Counted from the first letter of the stretch, positions 7,754-15,807 are shown. The stretch: 39,186 nucleotides of DNA from Paractinoplanes deccanensis (GCF_016862115.1 NZ_BOMI01000080.1:1-39186), one strand, 5' to 3'. Numbers and translations: made by a program. Notes: generated by a model from the sequence alone, not told the origin.

Positions 7754-8350
7754 TCACTTGATGAGATTCAGCGACATGGGGTAGTTGTACGGCTCGTTGT
7801 TGCCGGCCTTCACGCCGGCGATGATGCCGAAGATGATGGCGATCAGCGCGGCCGCCGCGATGATGAGGAAGCCGATGCCCACGCAGGCCGTGACCCAGCC
7901 GATCAGGGTGACGATCGCCCAGGTGATCTGGAAGTTGAGCGCCTTGACCGACTCGGCGCGCACGGCCGGCGACTGGTTGCCCCGGACCAGCAGCGAGATC
8001 AGCGGTGCGATCCAGCCGGCGAGGCCACCGCCGAGGAACGCGGCACCGGCGCCGCCGAAGTGGGCGACCAGGATCCACGTGCGGTCGTCCTGCGAGGCGC
8101 CGCCGTAGCCCTTGTAGGGCTGGCCGTATCCCGGCTGCTGGTAGCCGGGCGGGGGCTCGTATCCCGGAGGCTGGTAGCCGGGCGGCGGCGGACCCGGCGG
8201 CGGGCCGTAGCCCGGCGGCGGGTTGTACGGCGGCGGTGTCGAACCGGAAGCCGGGTCGTTAGCCGCGTAAGGGTTGAACGGCGTGGTCGGGTCGTTCGGC
8301 CCGTTCCCAGGGTTGTTGCCTTCACCCGGCGGGCGAGGTGGTTCTGTCAT
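7754..8350 (-). CDS. DUF4870 membrane protein with Pro/Gly/Tyr-rich N-terminus
   Basis: Of 198 residues, the first ~85 are a disordered tail rich in PPGY, PGYQPP and GYGQP motifs. From DDRTWILVAHFGGAGAAFLGG onward there is a DUF4870 domain with about three membrane segments. It includes the typical LNFQITWAIVTLIG stretch and a C-terminal helix before AGVKAGNNEPYNYP. Function is unknown; Tyr/Pro/Gly-rich tails of this sort may drive clustering at the membrane. ATG 8350 is chosen over upstream in-frame starts because similarity-like composition begins there. TACGGT lies at -13 to -8 (8358-8363), pointing to a leaderless transcript. Confidence 0.85.
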   Translation of the reverse strand: MTEPPRPPGEGNNPGNGPNDPTTPFNPYAANDPASGSTPPPYNPPPGYGPPPGPPPPGYQPPGYEPPPGYQQPGYGQPYKGYGGASQDDRTWILVAHFGGAGAAFLGGGLAGWIAPLISLLVRGNQSPAVRAESVKALNFQITWAIVTLIGWVTACVGIGFLIIAAAALIAIIFGIIAGVKAGNNEPYNYPMSLNLIK

Positions 8351-8357
8351 GGCTGCC

Positions 8358-8363
8358 ACCGTA
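8358..8363 (-). promoter_or_regulatory. Leaderless-type -10 element (TACGGT) of the DUF4870 gene
   Basis: TACGGT fits TANNNT, with seven bases between it and the ATG at 8350. No Shine-Dalgarno sequence is present. Confidence 0.45.
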
Positions 8364-8459
8364 GGGCCGCAGTTCAACGTGGTCGAGGGCGACATGCTGA
8401 TCAGGTGGATGAATAGACAGTGCACTCGATCATCGCGTTGCCGTCCGCGGCGACGTAGA

Positions 8460-8486
8460 CTGGCACTCGGTCAGCCGGAGTGCCAG
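8460..8486 (+). promoter_or_regulatory. CIRCE operator for HrcA
   Basis: CTGGCACTC-N9-GAGTGCCAG is a perfect 9-bp inverted repeat with a 9-bp spacer. Both arms match the CIRCE consensus (TTAGCACTC-N9-GAGTGCTAA) except for GC-leaning outer bases. It ends 31 bp before the hrcA ATG. A possible -10, TAGACT (8456-8461), overlaps the left arm, so HrcA bound here would block the hrcA-dnaJ promoter. Confidence 0.93.
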
Positions 8487-8517
8487 CGATGGGACAGAGT
8501 CCTGGGGGAGGGGTCAT

Positions 8518-9540
8518 ATGAGTCTCGATGACCGCAAGCTCGAGGTGCTTCGGGCGATCGTCGAGGACTACGTCGAGACGCAGGAGCCCGTCGGCAGCAA
8601 GGCGCTGGTCGAGCGTCACCAGCTCGGCGTCTCCCCGGCCACCGTGCGCAACGACATGGCGGTGCTCGAGGAGGAGGGCTACATCCGGCAGCCGCACACC
8701 AGCGCCGGCCGGGTGCCCACCGACGCCGGCTACCGGCTCTTCGTCGACCGCCTCTCCAAGGTCAAGGCGCTGAGCCCCGCGGAGCGGCGCGCCATCGAGC
8801 GGTTCCTCATCGGTGCCGTCGACCTCGACGACGTCGTCCACCGCACGGTGCGGCTGCTGGCCCAGCTCACCCGCCAGGTCGCGGTGGTGCAATATCCGTC
8901 GCTGGCCCGCTCCTCGGTGCGCCACCTCGAGCTCGTGCCGATCTCCACCACGCGGATCATGCTGGTGATGATCGCCGACACCGGGCGCGTCGAGCAGCGG
9001 CTGGTCGAGCTGCCCTCCCCGGTGCCGGCCGACGACGTCACCGACCTGCGCCGGCGGGTCAACGAGAAGCTGGCCGGCAAGAAGCTCGCCGACACCCCGC
9101 CGCTCGTGCAGGGCCTGGTCGACGACTGCGCTCCGGAGAGCCGGGCCACGATGGCGTGCCTGGCCTCGGTGCTGCTCGAGACATTGGTGGAACGCAGTGA
9201 GGAACGCCTCGCGTTGGCGGGGACGGCTAACCTGACAAGGGGTGGCGTGCTCGACTTCCAGGGCACCCTGCGCCCCGTCCTCGAGGCCCTCGAGGAAGAG
9301 GTCATCCTGCTGAAGCTGATCGGCGACCTGGAACCGAGCACCACCCGGGTCCGGATCGGTGACGAGAACGAGATCGACAACCTGCGGTCGGCGTCCGTGG
9401 TCAGCACCGGGTACGGCCCCGGGGCGACGATCGTGGGTGGGCTCGGTGTGCTCGGCCCCACCCGGATGGACTACCCCGGCACCATCGCGACCGTGCGCGC
9501 GGTGGCACGCTACGTGGGCGACCTTCTAGCACAAAACTGA
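8518..9540 (+). CDS. hrcA: Heat-inducible transcription repressor HrcA
   Basis: The 340 residues show an N-terminal winged helix (residues ~1-80): GSKALVERHQLGVSPATVRN, then EEEGYIRQPHTSAGRVPTD and GYRLFVD. A dimerisation/GAF-like domain follows, with VVQYPS and the C-terminal IVGGLGVLGPTRMDY signature. HrcA binds CIRCE when folded with help from GroEL and releases it on heat shock. The ATG follows GGGGGAGGGG at about 6 nt. The perfect CIRCE just upstream shows autoregulation, and dnaJ begins 17 nt after the stop, so the two form an operon. Confidence 0.97.
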   Translation: MSLDDRKLEVLRAIVEDYVETQEPVGSKALVERHQLGVSPATVRNDMAVLEEEGYIRQPHTSAGRVPTDAGYRLFVDRLSKVKALSPAERRAIERFLIGAVDLDDVVHRTVRLLAQLTRQVAVVQYPSLARSSVRHLELVPISTTRIMLVMIADTGRVEQRLVELPSPVPADDVTDLRRRVNEKLAGKKLADTPPLVQGLVDDCAPESRATMACLASVLLETLVERSEERLALAGTANLTRGGVLDFQGTLRPVLEALEEEVILLKLIGDLEPSTTRVRIGDENEIDNLRSASVVSTGYGPGATIVGGLGVLGPTRMDYPGTIATVRAVARYVGDLLAQN

Positions 9541-9557
9541 CGAGGATTGCGGAGCCC

Positions 9558-10700
9558 GTGGCCAAGGATTACTACGGCATTCTCGGTGTGAGCCGGGAAG
9601 CCACCGACGACGAGATCAAGCGCGCGTACCGCAAACTGGCTCGGCAGTACCATCCGGACGTCAACCCCGACCCGGAAGCGCATGAGAAGTTCAAGGACAT
9701 CAACGCGGCGTACGAGGTCCTCTCCGACGATCAGAAGCGCCAGATCGTCGACCTGGGCGGCGACCCGCTCGCGCCCGGCGGCGGCATGGGACCGGGCGGC
9801 CCGGGCGGAGCCGGCGGCCCGTTCGTCGGCTTCCAGGACATCATGGACGCCTTCTTCGGTACGGCGGCGGGCGGCGGCGGACGCGGACCGCGCCCCCGCA
9901 CCCGTCCCGGTGCCGACGCGATCCTGCGGCTCGAGCTCGACCTGAACGAGACCGCGTTCGGGGTCGAGGCGCCGATCACGGTCGACACGGCGGTGCTCTG
10001 CACCCAGTGCTCGGGCGCGGGTACGGCGCCGGGCACCCACCTGGCGACATGTGAGACGTGCGGCGGCCGGGGCGAGGTGCAGAGCGTGCAGCGCACGTTC
10101 CTCGGCCAGGTGGTCTCGTCGCGCCCGTGCACGACCTGCCAGGGCCACGGCACGGTCATCCCGCACCCCTGCCCCACGTGCGCCGGCGACGGCCGCGTCC
10201 GCACCCGCCGCTCGCTGACGGTGAAGATCCCGGCCGGCGTCGAGGACGGCATGCGCATCCGCCTGGCCCAGCAGGGCGAGGTCGGCCCCGGCGGCGGCAC
10301 CCCCGGCGACCTCTACGTCGAGATCCACGAGCGCCCGCACGACGTCTACTCGCGCAAGGGCGACGACCTGCACTGCCGAGTGACGCTGCCGATGACGGCG
10401 GCCGCCCTCGGCACCCGCCTCACGATCAAGACGCTGGACAGCGAGGAGGGCATCGAGGTCAAGCCCGGCACCCAGCCGGCGAGCACGCTGCGCATCCGCG
10501 GCAAGGGCGTCCCGCACCTGCGGGGCCAGGGCCGGGGCGACCTCTTCGTGCACCTCGACGTCAAGACCCCGACGAAGCTGACCTCCGACCAGGAGCGCAT
10601 GCTGCGCGAGTTCGCCAAGACCCGCGGCGAGGACGTGGCCGAGCTGAGCAAGCAGGGCGGCTTCTTCAGCCGCATGCGGGACGCCTTCAACGGCCACTGA
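9558..10700 (+). CDS. dnaJ: Chaperone DnaJ (type I J-protein)
   Basis: The 380 residues include the J domain (residues 1-~70) with HPD at 32-34. A Gly-rich linker (~72-110) follows, then a zinc-binding domain (~145-215) with four CXXCXGXG repeats (CTQCSGAG, CETCGGRG, CTTCQGHG, CPTCAGDG), and the C-terminal substrate-binding region. It stimulates DnaK ATPase and delivers unfolded clients. The linker is short and the gene sits next to hrcA, so this is the DnaJ2-type paralogue, not the dnaK-grpE-dnaJ copy. GTG 9558 is 17 nt after hrcA. Control is presumably through CIRCE. Confidence 0.97.
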   Translation: MAKDYYGILGVSREATDDEIKRAYRKLARQYHPDVNPDPEAHEKFKDINAAYEVLSDDQKRQIVDLGGDPLAPGGGMGPGGPGGAGGPFVGFQDIMDAFFGTAAGGGGRGPRPRTRPGADAILRLELDLNETAFGVEAPITVDTAVLCTQCSGAGTAPGTHLATCETCGGRGEVQSVQRTFLGQVVSSRPCTTCQGHGTVIPHPCPTCAGDGRVRTRRSLTVKIPAGVEDGMRIRLAQQGEVGPGGGTPGDLYVEIHERPHDVYSRKGDDLHCRVTLPMTAAALGTRLTIKTLDSEEGIEVKPGTQPASTLRIRGKGVPHLRGQGRGDLFVHLDVKTPTKLTSDQERMLREFAKTRGEDVAELSKQGGFFSRMRDAFNGH

Positions 10701-10763
10701 TCCACCGGCCGGCGGTCCGGTTCCGCGCCGGGCAGCGGCTCCGCTGCTCCGCGCGGCCGGCCG

Positions 10764-10895
10764 CTCCCGGCTGTTTCGGCCGTGCTCGGGCGGCTGCTCC
10801 CGGTTGTTCCGGCTGCGTTCGGGCGGCTGCTCCCGGTTGTTCCGGCTGTGCTCGGGCGGCCGCTCTCGGCTGTTTCGGCCGAGCTCGGCCGGCCG
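10764..10895. repeat. 33-bp tandem repeat, four copies, downstream of dnaJ
   Basis: The copies are 10764-10796, 10797-10829, 10830-10862 and 10863-10895, with partial copies on both sides; they differ at a handful of C/T positions. The unit begins CTCCCGG and ends CGGGCGGCTG. It lies 63 bp after the dnaJ stop in a 224-bp gap. No gene is seen in the gap, and the array has no clear role. Confidence 0.9.
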
Positions 10896-10924
10896 CTCTG
10901 CTCGCTAGTTGATCCGGGCTGGGC

Positions 10925-11251
10925 TCAGCCGGCGACCTTGCTGCTCGCGCGGTCGAGGAGCAGGGGCATCAGGTCCGCGCGCCATGTGTCGAGGTGGACG
11001 GCGCCGCTGGAGACGCCGCCGTGGGCGAACTCCTCACGCACCACCCACTCGGTGGTCTCGGTCGCGAGATGGACGCCGACCAACCGGTCGAACTCGGCGT
11101 AGAGCAGCCGTTCGATCTCGCCGAGCGAGGGCGGCAGGTAGGTGGTGGCCAGCCGTTCGGCCATAGCGCGCCACACCCACGGGTCGCCGCGCAGTCCCCA
11201 GCGCGGCGGCTCCGGTTCGAAGAGCTCCGACACCAGCTTCATGAAATTCAC
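10925..11251 (-). CDS. Small conserved hypothetical protein
   Basis: The 108 residues start with EPEPPRWGLRGDPWVWRAM and continue with PPSLGEIERLLYAEFDRLVG, a mixed helical composition with no membrane segment. I recall similar small proteins with a WGLRGDPYVWR-like motif in streptomycetes, but know no function. GTG 11251 gives the longest form. ATG 11242 (three codons in) is equally likely, with a GGGG stretch upstream of both. It stands alone between two tandem-repeat regions. The third-position GC pattern and sensible amino-acid composition support coding. Confidence 0.65.
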   Translation of the reverse strand: MNFMKLVSELFEPEPPRWGLRGDPWVWRAMAERLATTYLPPSLGEIERLLYAEFDRLVGVHLATETTEWVVREEFAHGGVSSGAVHLDTWRADLMPLLLDRASSKVAG

Positions 11252-11386
11252 TCATACCCCGCGGCGCCCCGCGTCAAGCACCGTGCCGCCGGCCGCCGTC
11301 GGCGGTCGCGTCGCCGGCCGTCGCCGGCCGTCGCCGGTCGCCGTTCCTGTCGCGGTCGCCGATCGCCGTCGCCGCCTCCGTCGCGT

Positions 11387-11443
11387 CGCCGGTCGCCGCT
11401 CCTGTCGCCGGTCGCCGCTCCTGTCGCCGGTCGCCGCTCCCGT
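11387..11443. repeat. 19-bp tandem repeat, three copies, with degenerate flanks
   Basis: A 19-bp unit (CGCCGGTCGCCGCTCCTGT) occurs at 11387-11405, 11406-11424 and 11425-11443. Degraded copies spread over about 11290-11470. They fill the 235-bp gap between the small hypothetical gene and the IclR gene stop. The period is not a multiple of three, so the array is non-coding. Confidence 0.85.
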
Positions 11444-11486
11444 CGTGTCGGCGGTTGCTGCTCCGGTTGTGTCGGCGGGTTGTGGG

Positions 11487-12290
11487 TCAGACCGTGGTGG
11501 CGGGGACCGTGGCGAGGCGGGCGTAGTCGGCGCTGATGTCGGCGGCGGTGCGCAGCAGGTGGGGCAGGTGCTTCTCGACCAAGGTCTCGACCGACGTCTC
11601 GGCGGCGTGGACGGTCACGTTGATCGCCGCGATGACCTGGCCGTTGCCGTCGCGGACGCCGGTGGCGACCGACCGTATGCCGGGCGCCAGGTCCTGGTCG
11701 GCGAGCGCCCAGCCGCGGGCCCGCACCTCCAGGAGCGCGTCCATGAAGCTGTTCAGGGACGGGTTGTAGCGCGGGACGATGCCGGACCGGGAGGGCTCGG
11801 CGAGGATCGCGGGCACGATCGCGGGTTCCTTCGCCGCCAGCAGGACCTTGCCCATCGACGTCGCCAGGGCGGGGAACCGGGTGCCGATCGAGACCGCCAG
11901 CGTCACGATCTTGGGTACCGCGACCCGGGCGACGTAGACGATGTCGCTGCAGTCGAGCTGGGCCATCGAGGTGGACTCGCCGGTGACGCCGACCAGCTCC
12001 TCCATGTGCGGCCGGGCGACCTCCCACATGTTGAGCGAGTTCACATATGCCATGCCGAGCTCGAGCACCCTCGGGGTGAGCGCGAAGCCCCGGCCCTCGC
12101 TACGGGCGTACCCGAGCGCCTCGAACGTGAGAAGGATGCGGCGGACCGTCGGACGGGCCAGCCCCGTCTCGGCCGCGATGTCGCTCAGCGTCATCGACGG
12201 CTGGCCCGGGCGGAAGGAACGCAGGACGTCGAGGCCACGCGCGAGAGCCTCGATGAAGTCGGTGCCCGCGCCCCTTCCGATGTCGGTCAT
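11487..12290 (-). CDS. IclR-family transcriptional regulator of the adjacent catabolic island
   Basis: The 267 residues contain an N-terminal winged helix-turn-helix (residues ~12-75: ALARGLDVLRSF, TLSDIAAETGLARPTVRRIL, LGYARSEGRGFALTPRVLELG). The IclR effector-binding domain (~80-255) follows, with TSMAQLDCSDIVYVARV, the GTRFPALATSMGKVLLA motif and ARGWALADQDLAPGIRSVA. It most resembles the PcaR/PobR branch, which controls aromatic catabolism and often activates. It starts 3 nt after the amidohydrolase stop, so the two are co-transcribed. The likely targets are the CGGAC half-site arrays in the divergent intergenic region 13731-13907. Confidence 0.93.
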   Translation of the reverse strand: MTDIGRGAGTDFIEALARGLDVLRSFRPGQPSMTLSDIAAETGLARPTVRRILLTFEALGYARSEGRGFALTPRVLELGMAYVNSLNMWEVARPHMEELVGVTGESTSMAQLDCSDIVYVARVAVPKIVTLAVSIGTRFPALATSMGKVLLAAKEPAIVPAILAEPSRSGIVPRYNPSLNSFMDALLEVRARGWALADQDLAPGIRSVATGVRDGNGQVIAAINVTVHAAETSVETLVEKHLPHLLRTAADISADYARLATVPATTV

Positions 12291-12293
12291 GCT

Positions 12294-13730
12294 CTAATGC
12301 TTCCACTGCGCCGAACCGGCGTCCCACTCGGTGTACTGGTAAGGGTTCTCGCGCACCGCCGTCTCGGGGACGTCCGGGTTCATCCCGCGCTGCCAGGCCT
12401 CCTCGCCGAGCGCCTCCCGCAGGTAGTCGACGGTCGCCTGGACCTTGGCGCGGGCCGCCGCGAGGTCGACGCCGACCAGCCGGCCGTCCTGCTTCACGAC
12501 CTTGCCGCCGACCAGCACGGTGTGCACGTCGCCGCGCTGCGCCTGGAACACGACGTGCCCGTACGGGTGGAGGATCGGGAACATCACCGGCGAGGCGTCG
12601 TTCTTGATCAGCACCACGTCGGCGTCGCGGCCCGGGTTGAGCGCGCCGACCCGCGAGTCCATGCCGAGAGCGCGGGCACCGCCTCGGGTCGCCCAGTCGA
12701 CGACCTGCTCGGCGCGCAGGTGGCAGTGGGTGACCGTGTCCTGCTTGGCGTGGGCCTCGAGGTGCTCGCGGGAACGGTCGGCGCCGAGCGTGGTGCGCAT
12801 CGCCGAGAAGAGGTCGCCGCTCCACCACACGCTCGTGTCCATCGACAGCGACACCGGGATGTCGTGGTGGCGCAGCTGGAAGGTGGGCGGATAGCCCTGG
12901 CCGGCGCTCTGCTCGCTCTCGGTGGAGACCGAGACGGATCCCCCGGTGGCGGCGATCCGGTTGTACGAGTCGTGGGTCAGCGTGGCCGCGTGCACGTACA
13001 CATTGGTGGGACCCATGAAGCCGTTCTCGTGCATCAGCCGGATGCCGTCGTCGTTGGTGGCGCCCCAGACGCCGGCGTGGGTGGTCACGGCTGCGCCCAG
13101 CTCGCGGGCGACCTCGAACGCCGCCTTCTCGGGGAAGGCGGGGTCGCCGGTGACGTCGAAGGCCATCTGGAAGCCGGCGAGCTTGCCGCCGTCGATCCGG
13201 CGGCGGTGGAAGTCGCGGAACGCGCCGGAGGTCGCCCACTCCCACGGTCCCTGCTGGATGTTGCCGTACGCGAGGACGAACCGGCCGGGCACCGCCTCGA
13301 GCGCGTCGACCGCCGCGTCGGCGTGGTCGGCGGTCTGCAGCCCGTGTGACCAGTCGACAGTGGTGGTGACCCCGGCGTCGATCGCCTCGATCGCGGCGAG
13401 CAGGTTGCCGGCGTGGATGTCCTCGGGGCGGAAGAGCTTGCCGGACTCCAGGTAGTACCAGACGAAGTACTGGGTGAGGGTCCAGTCGGCGCCGTAGCCG
13501 CGCATCGCGGTCTGCCACATGTGCCGATGGGTGTCGATCATGCCCGGCATGATCACGCCGCCGGAGGCGTCGATCTCGAGAGCGTCGCCGGGCGCGGTGA
13601 GGCCGGCGCCGACCTCGGCTATCCGGCCGTCGACCACGAGCACGTCGGCGCCCGGCAGCACGGTGTGTGAATCGTCCATGGTGAGAACCAGGCCGTTGCG
13701 CAGGATCACCGGCCGGTCGTTCGCGCTCAT
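12294..13730 (-). CDS. Amidohydrolase of the TRZ/ATZ (cytosine deaminase-like) family
   Basis: This 478-residue metal-dependent hydrolase has HXH at 68/70 in IDTHRHMW, a metal His at 218 (TTHAGVW), a catalytic His at ~247 (VHAATL) and a metal Asp at 298 (SMDTS). They lie inside the TIM-barrel amidohydrolase, flanked by the usual small beta-sandwich (residues 1-60 and C-terminus). Relatives deaminate or dechlorinate ring systems such as 8-oxoguanine, cytosine or s-triazines; the substrate cannot be read from sequence. ATG 13730 follows GAAGGGAGC at good distance, so the longer upstream frame is rejected. It is first in a two-gene operon with the IclR regulator and divergent from the CoA-transferase operon. 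It may open a ring or remove a substituent early in that pathway. Confidence 0.88.
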   Translation of the reverse strand: MSANDRPVILRNGLVLTMDDSHTVLPGADVLVVDGRIAEVGAGLTAPGDALEIDASGGVIMPGMIDTHRHMWQTAMRGYGADWTLTQYFVWYYLESGKLFRPEDIHAGNLLAAIEAIDAGVTTTVDWSHGLQTADHADAAVDALEAVPGRFVLAYGNIQQGPWEWATSGAFRDFHRRRIDGGKLAGFQMAFDVTGDPAFPEKAAFEVARELGAAVTTHAGVWGATNDDGIRLMHENGFMGPTNVYVHAATLTHDSYNRIAATGGSVSVSTESEQSAGQGYPPTFQLRHHDIPVSLSMDTSVWWSGDLFSAMRTTLGADRSREHLEAHAKQDTVTHCHLRAEQVVDWATRGGARALGMDSRVGALNPGRDADVVLIKNDASPVMFPILHPYGHVVFQAQRGDVHTVLVGGKVVKQDGRLVGVDLAAARAKVQATVDYLREALGEEAWQRGMNPDVPETAVRENPYQYTEWDAGSAQWKH

Positions 13731-13742
13731 CGCAGCTCCCTT

Positions 13743-13776
13743 CGGACGGTTGTCCGTCAAGCGGACAACGAGTCCG
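13743..13776. promoter_or_regulatory. Array of four alternating CGGAC/GTCCG half-sites (candidate IclR operator)
   Basis: CGGAC (13743-13747), GTCCG (13752-13756), CGGAC (13762-13766) and GTCCG (13772-13776) alternate with centre spacings of 9, 10 and 10 bp, one helical turn each. The best palindrome inside is TTGTCCG-TCAAG-CGGACAA (13750-13768). The core sits 12-46 bp upstream of the amidohydrolase ATG, a repressor or autoregulation position. TCCG...CGGA palindromes are common for IclR-family proteins. Confidence 0.7.
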
Positions 13777-13873
13777 CGCCAGTCTCGTCCCGGCGTATCG
13801 GCGGTGTCAATGGCCGGTTTCCAGGAGATCAATAAGCGTTGACAGCCAGCAGATCTTGGTCAAGGCTGGTCCG

Positions 13874-13889
13874 GCGGACAGATGTCCGC
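13874..13889. promoter_or_regulatory. Second candidate IclR operator at the CoA-transferase side
   Basis: GCGGACA-GA-TGTCCGC is a perfect 7-2-7 inverted repeat with the same CGGAC/GTCCG half-sites. TCC/AGGA arms extend it partly. It ends 18 bp before the CoA-transferase ATG (13908). With 13743-13776 it brackets the divergent promoters. Confidence 0.7.
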
Positions 13890-13907
13890 AGGACGGCGGT
13901 TTGACCG

Positions 13908-15029
13908 ATGGGACCACTGAACGGCCTGCTGGTGGCGGATTTCTCGCGGATCCTCGCCGGCCCTTACGCGACGATGCTGCTGGCCGACCTCGGCGCGCAG
14001 GTGATCAAAGTGGAGGGGCCGGACGGCGACGACACCCGCACCTGGATACCGCCCACCCGCGACGGCGTCTCGACGTACTACCTGGGCATCAACCGCAACA
14101 AGCGCTCGATCGCCCTCGACCTCAAGGATCCGGACGATCTCGCGGCCGCGCGTGAGCTCGCCCGGCGGGCCGACGTGATGATCCAGAACTTCCGGCCCGG
14201 CGGCCTCGCCCGCTTCGGTCTCGACTACGAGTCCGTCGCCACGGCCAACCCGCAGATCGTGTACGCGAGCATCAGCGGCTTCGGGCCGGGCGCCGGCGCC
14301 GGACTGCCGGGCTACGACCTGATGATCCAGGCCATCTCGGGCCTGATGAGCCTCACCGGTGATCCGGACGGCCCGGCGTACCGCGCCGGCATCTCGGTCT
14401 TCGACGTGATGGCCGGCATGCACGCCAACATCGGCATTCTCGCCGCCCTGCACCACCGCGGCGAGACCGGCCGCGGCCAGCACGTCGAGGTCAACCTGCT
14501 CAGCTCGGCGCTCTCCGGCCTGGTCAACCATTCCAGCGGCTACGTCGCCGGCGGCACGGTGCCCTACCGGATGGGCAACGCGCACCCCAGCCTCTTCCCG
14601 TACGAGCCGCTGCCCACCGCCGACGGCGAGCTGATCGTCATCGCGGGCAACGACGGGCAGTTCCGCAAACTGTGCCAGGTGCTCGGGGTGCCCGGCCTGC
14701 CGTCCGACCCGCGCTTCGGGCGCAACCAGGACCGCACGGCCAACCGCGACGAGCTGCGGCCGCTGCTCGTGGAGCGGCTGGTCACCCGTACCAAGGACGA
14801 ATGGTTCCGCGATCTGATCGCGGCCGGGGTGCCGTGCGCCCCGATCAACACCGTCGACGGCGGGGTCGCGCTTGCCGAGGAGCTCGGGCTCGACCCGGTC
14901 GTCACCGTCGGCGGCGTGCCCGGCGTCCGCAACCCCATCACCTTCTCCGGCACCCCGGCGCGCTACGAGTTGCCGCCGCCCGGGCTGGACGAACACGGCG
15001 AGGAGATCCGCAAGTGGCTGAGGAGCTGA
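13908..15029 (+). CDS. CaiB/BaiF-family CoA-transferase (class III)
   Basis: The 373 residues are typical of class III CoA-transferases. N-terminal signature: ADFSRILAGPYATMLLADLGAQVIK. Then NKRSIALDLK, QNFRPGGLARFGLDY and YASISGFG. The catalytic Asp is about residue 166 in SVFDVMAGMH, followed by RGETGRGQHVEVNLL. Such enzymes move CoA from one acyl-CoA to a carboxylic acid through an aspartyl-CoA anhydride. It heads a plus-strand operon; the next gene starts 16 nt inside its 3' end. An acid made later in the ring-cleavage route is the likely acceptor. No strong ribosome-binding site precedes ATG 13908. Confidence 0.92.
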   Translation: MGPLNGLLVADFSRILAGPYATMLLADLGAQVIKVEGPDGDDTRTWIPPTRDGVSTYYLGINRNKRSIALDLKDPDDLAAARELARRADVMIQNFRPGGLARFGLDYESVATANPQIVYASISGFGPGAGAGLPGYDLMIQAISGLMSLTGDPDGPAYRAGISVFDVMAGMHANIGILAALHHRGETGRGQHVEVNLLSSALSGLVNHSSGYVAGGTVPYRMGNAHPSLFPYEPLPTADGELIVIAGNDGQFRKLCQVLGVPGLPSDPRFGRNQDRTANRDELRPLLVERLVTRTKDEWFRDLIAAGVPCAPINTVDGGVALAEELGLDPVVTVGGVPGVRNPITFSGTPARYELPPPGLDEHGEEIRKWLRS

Positions 15030-15796
15030 CCTTTCCGACGGGCATCGGCACGTCGACGCCCACGAGCATCTCGCTGCTCGGCAAGGATCTGGCCGCCGAC
15101 CTGATGGGCAAGGTGGGCTTCGGTGAGCTGGCCTACTGGCTGGTGGCGGGCCGGCGGCCCACCCCGGGCGAGGTGCGCGTCTTCGAGGCGGTGCTGGTGG
15201 CGCTCGCCGACCACGGGTTCACGCCGACCGCGATCGCGGCCCGCCTGACCTACCTCTCGGCGCCCGAGGCGTTGCAGGGCGCCCTCGCCGCGGGCCTGCT
15301 CGGCGGCGGCTCCCGCTTCCTCGGCGTGACGGAGGACTGCGGCCGGTTCCTCGCCGAGACGCTGATCGAGGCCGGCACCGAGCGCGACTACGACCTCATC
15401 GCGCTGGAGGCCGTGCGGCGCGCCAAGGACGAGGGACGGTTCGTTCCCGGCCTCGGCCACCCGGTCCACAAGGACCGGGACCCGCGCACCCCCGTGCTGA
15501 TCGCCATCGCCGAGGAGGAGGGGCTGCGCGGGCCGCACCTGCGCCTGTTCGAGGCGATCGGCCGGGTCCATCCGCAGGTCCTCGGCCGCAAGCTTCCGCT
15601 CAACGGCGCCGGGGTGTGCGGCGCGGCGCTCGCCGACCTGGGGCTCCCCACCGACCTGCTGCGCGGCTTCGCCCTGCTGGCGCGGGCGGCCGGTCTGCTC
15701 GGGCACCTGGCGGAGGAGCGGCGCCGCCCGCTCGGCATGGAGATCTACCGCACCGTCGACCGCAACGCCGTCTACGAACCCCGAACCGCATCCTGA
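15014..15796 (+). CDS. Citrate synthase-family protein, citryl-CoA-lyase-like
   Basis: The 260 residues are short for citrate synthase but right for the compact citryl-CoA-lyase-like group. Motifs: GFGELAYWLVAGRRPTPGE, APEALQGALAAGLLGGGS, GLGHPVHKDRDPRTPVL (equivalent of the citrate synthase GxGH His region), LPLNGAGVCGAALADLGLP and the C-terminal LLARAAGLLGHLAEE. Where citrate synthase and true citryl-CoA lyases carry a catalytic Asp (NVDGA-type motif), this protein has NGAGV. The first catalytic His position also appears to be Gln. So the chemistry may differ. GTG 15014 overlaps the CoA-transferase end and follows GAGGAGATC; the pairing suggests the transferase makes the CoA ester that this protein cleaves. 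Confidence 0.8.
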   Translation: MAEELTFPTGIGTSTPTSISLLGKDLAADLMGKVGFGELAYWLVAGRRPTPGEVRVFEAVLVALADHGFTPTAIAARLTYLSAPEALQGALAAGLLGGGSRFLGVTEDCGRFLAETLIEAGTERDYDLIALEAVRRAKDEGRFVPGLGHPVHKDRDPRTPVLIAIAEEEGLRGPHLRLFEAIGRVHPQVLGRKLPLNGAGVCGAALADLGLPTDLLRGFALLARAAGLLGHLAEERRRPLGMEIYRTVDRNAVYEPRTAS

Positions 15797-15807
15797 GAGG
15801 ACCGACT

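Noticed and set aside
13731..13832. Longer N-terminus of the amidohydrolase starting at 13832
   Set aside because: The extra 34 residues would run through the operator array and lack similarity to the family start. ATG 13730 has a good GGGAG ribosome-binding site.
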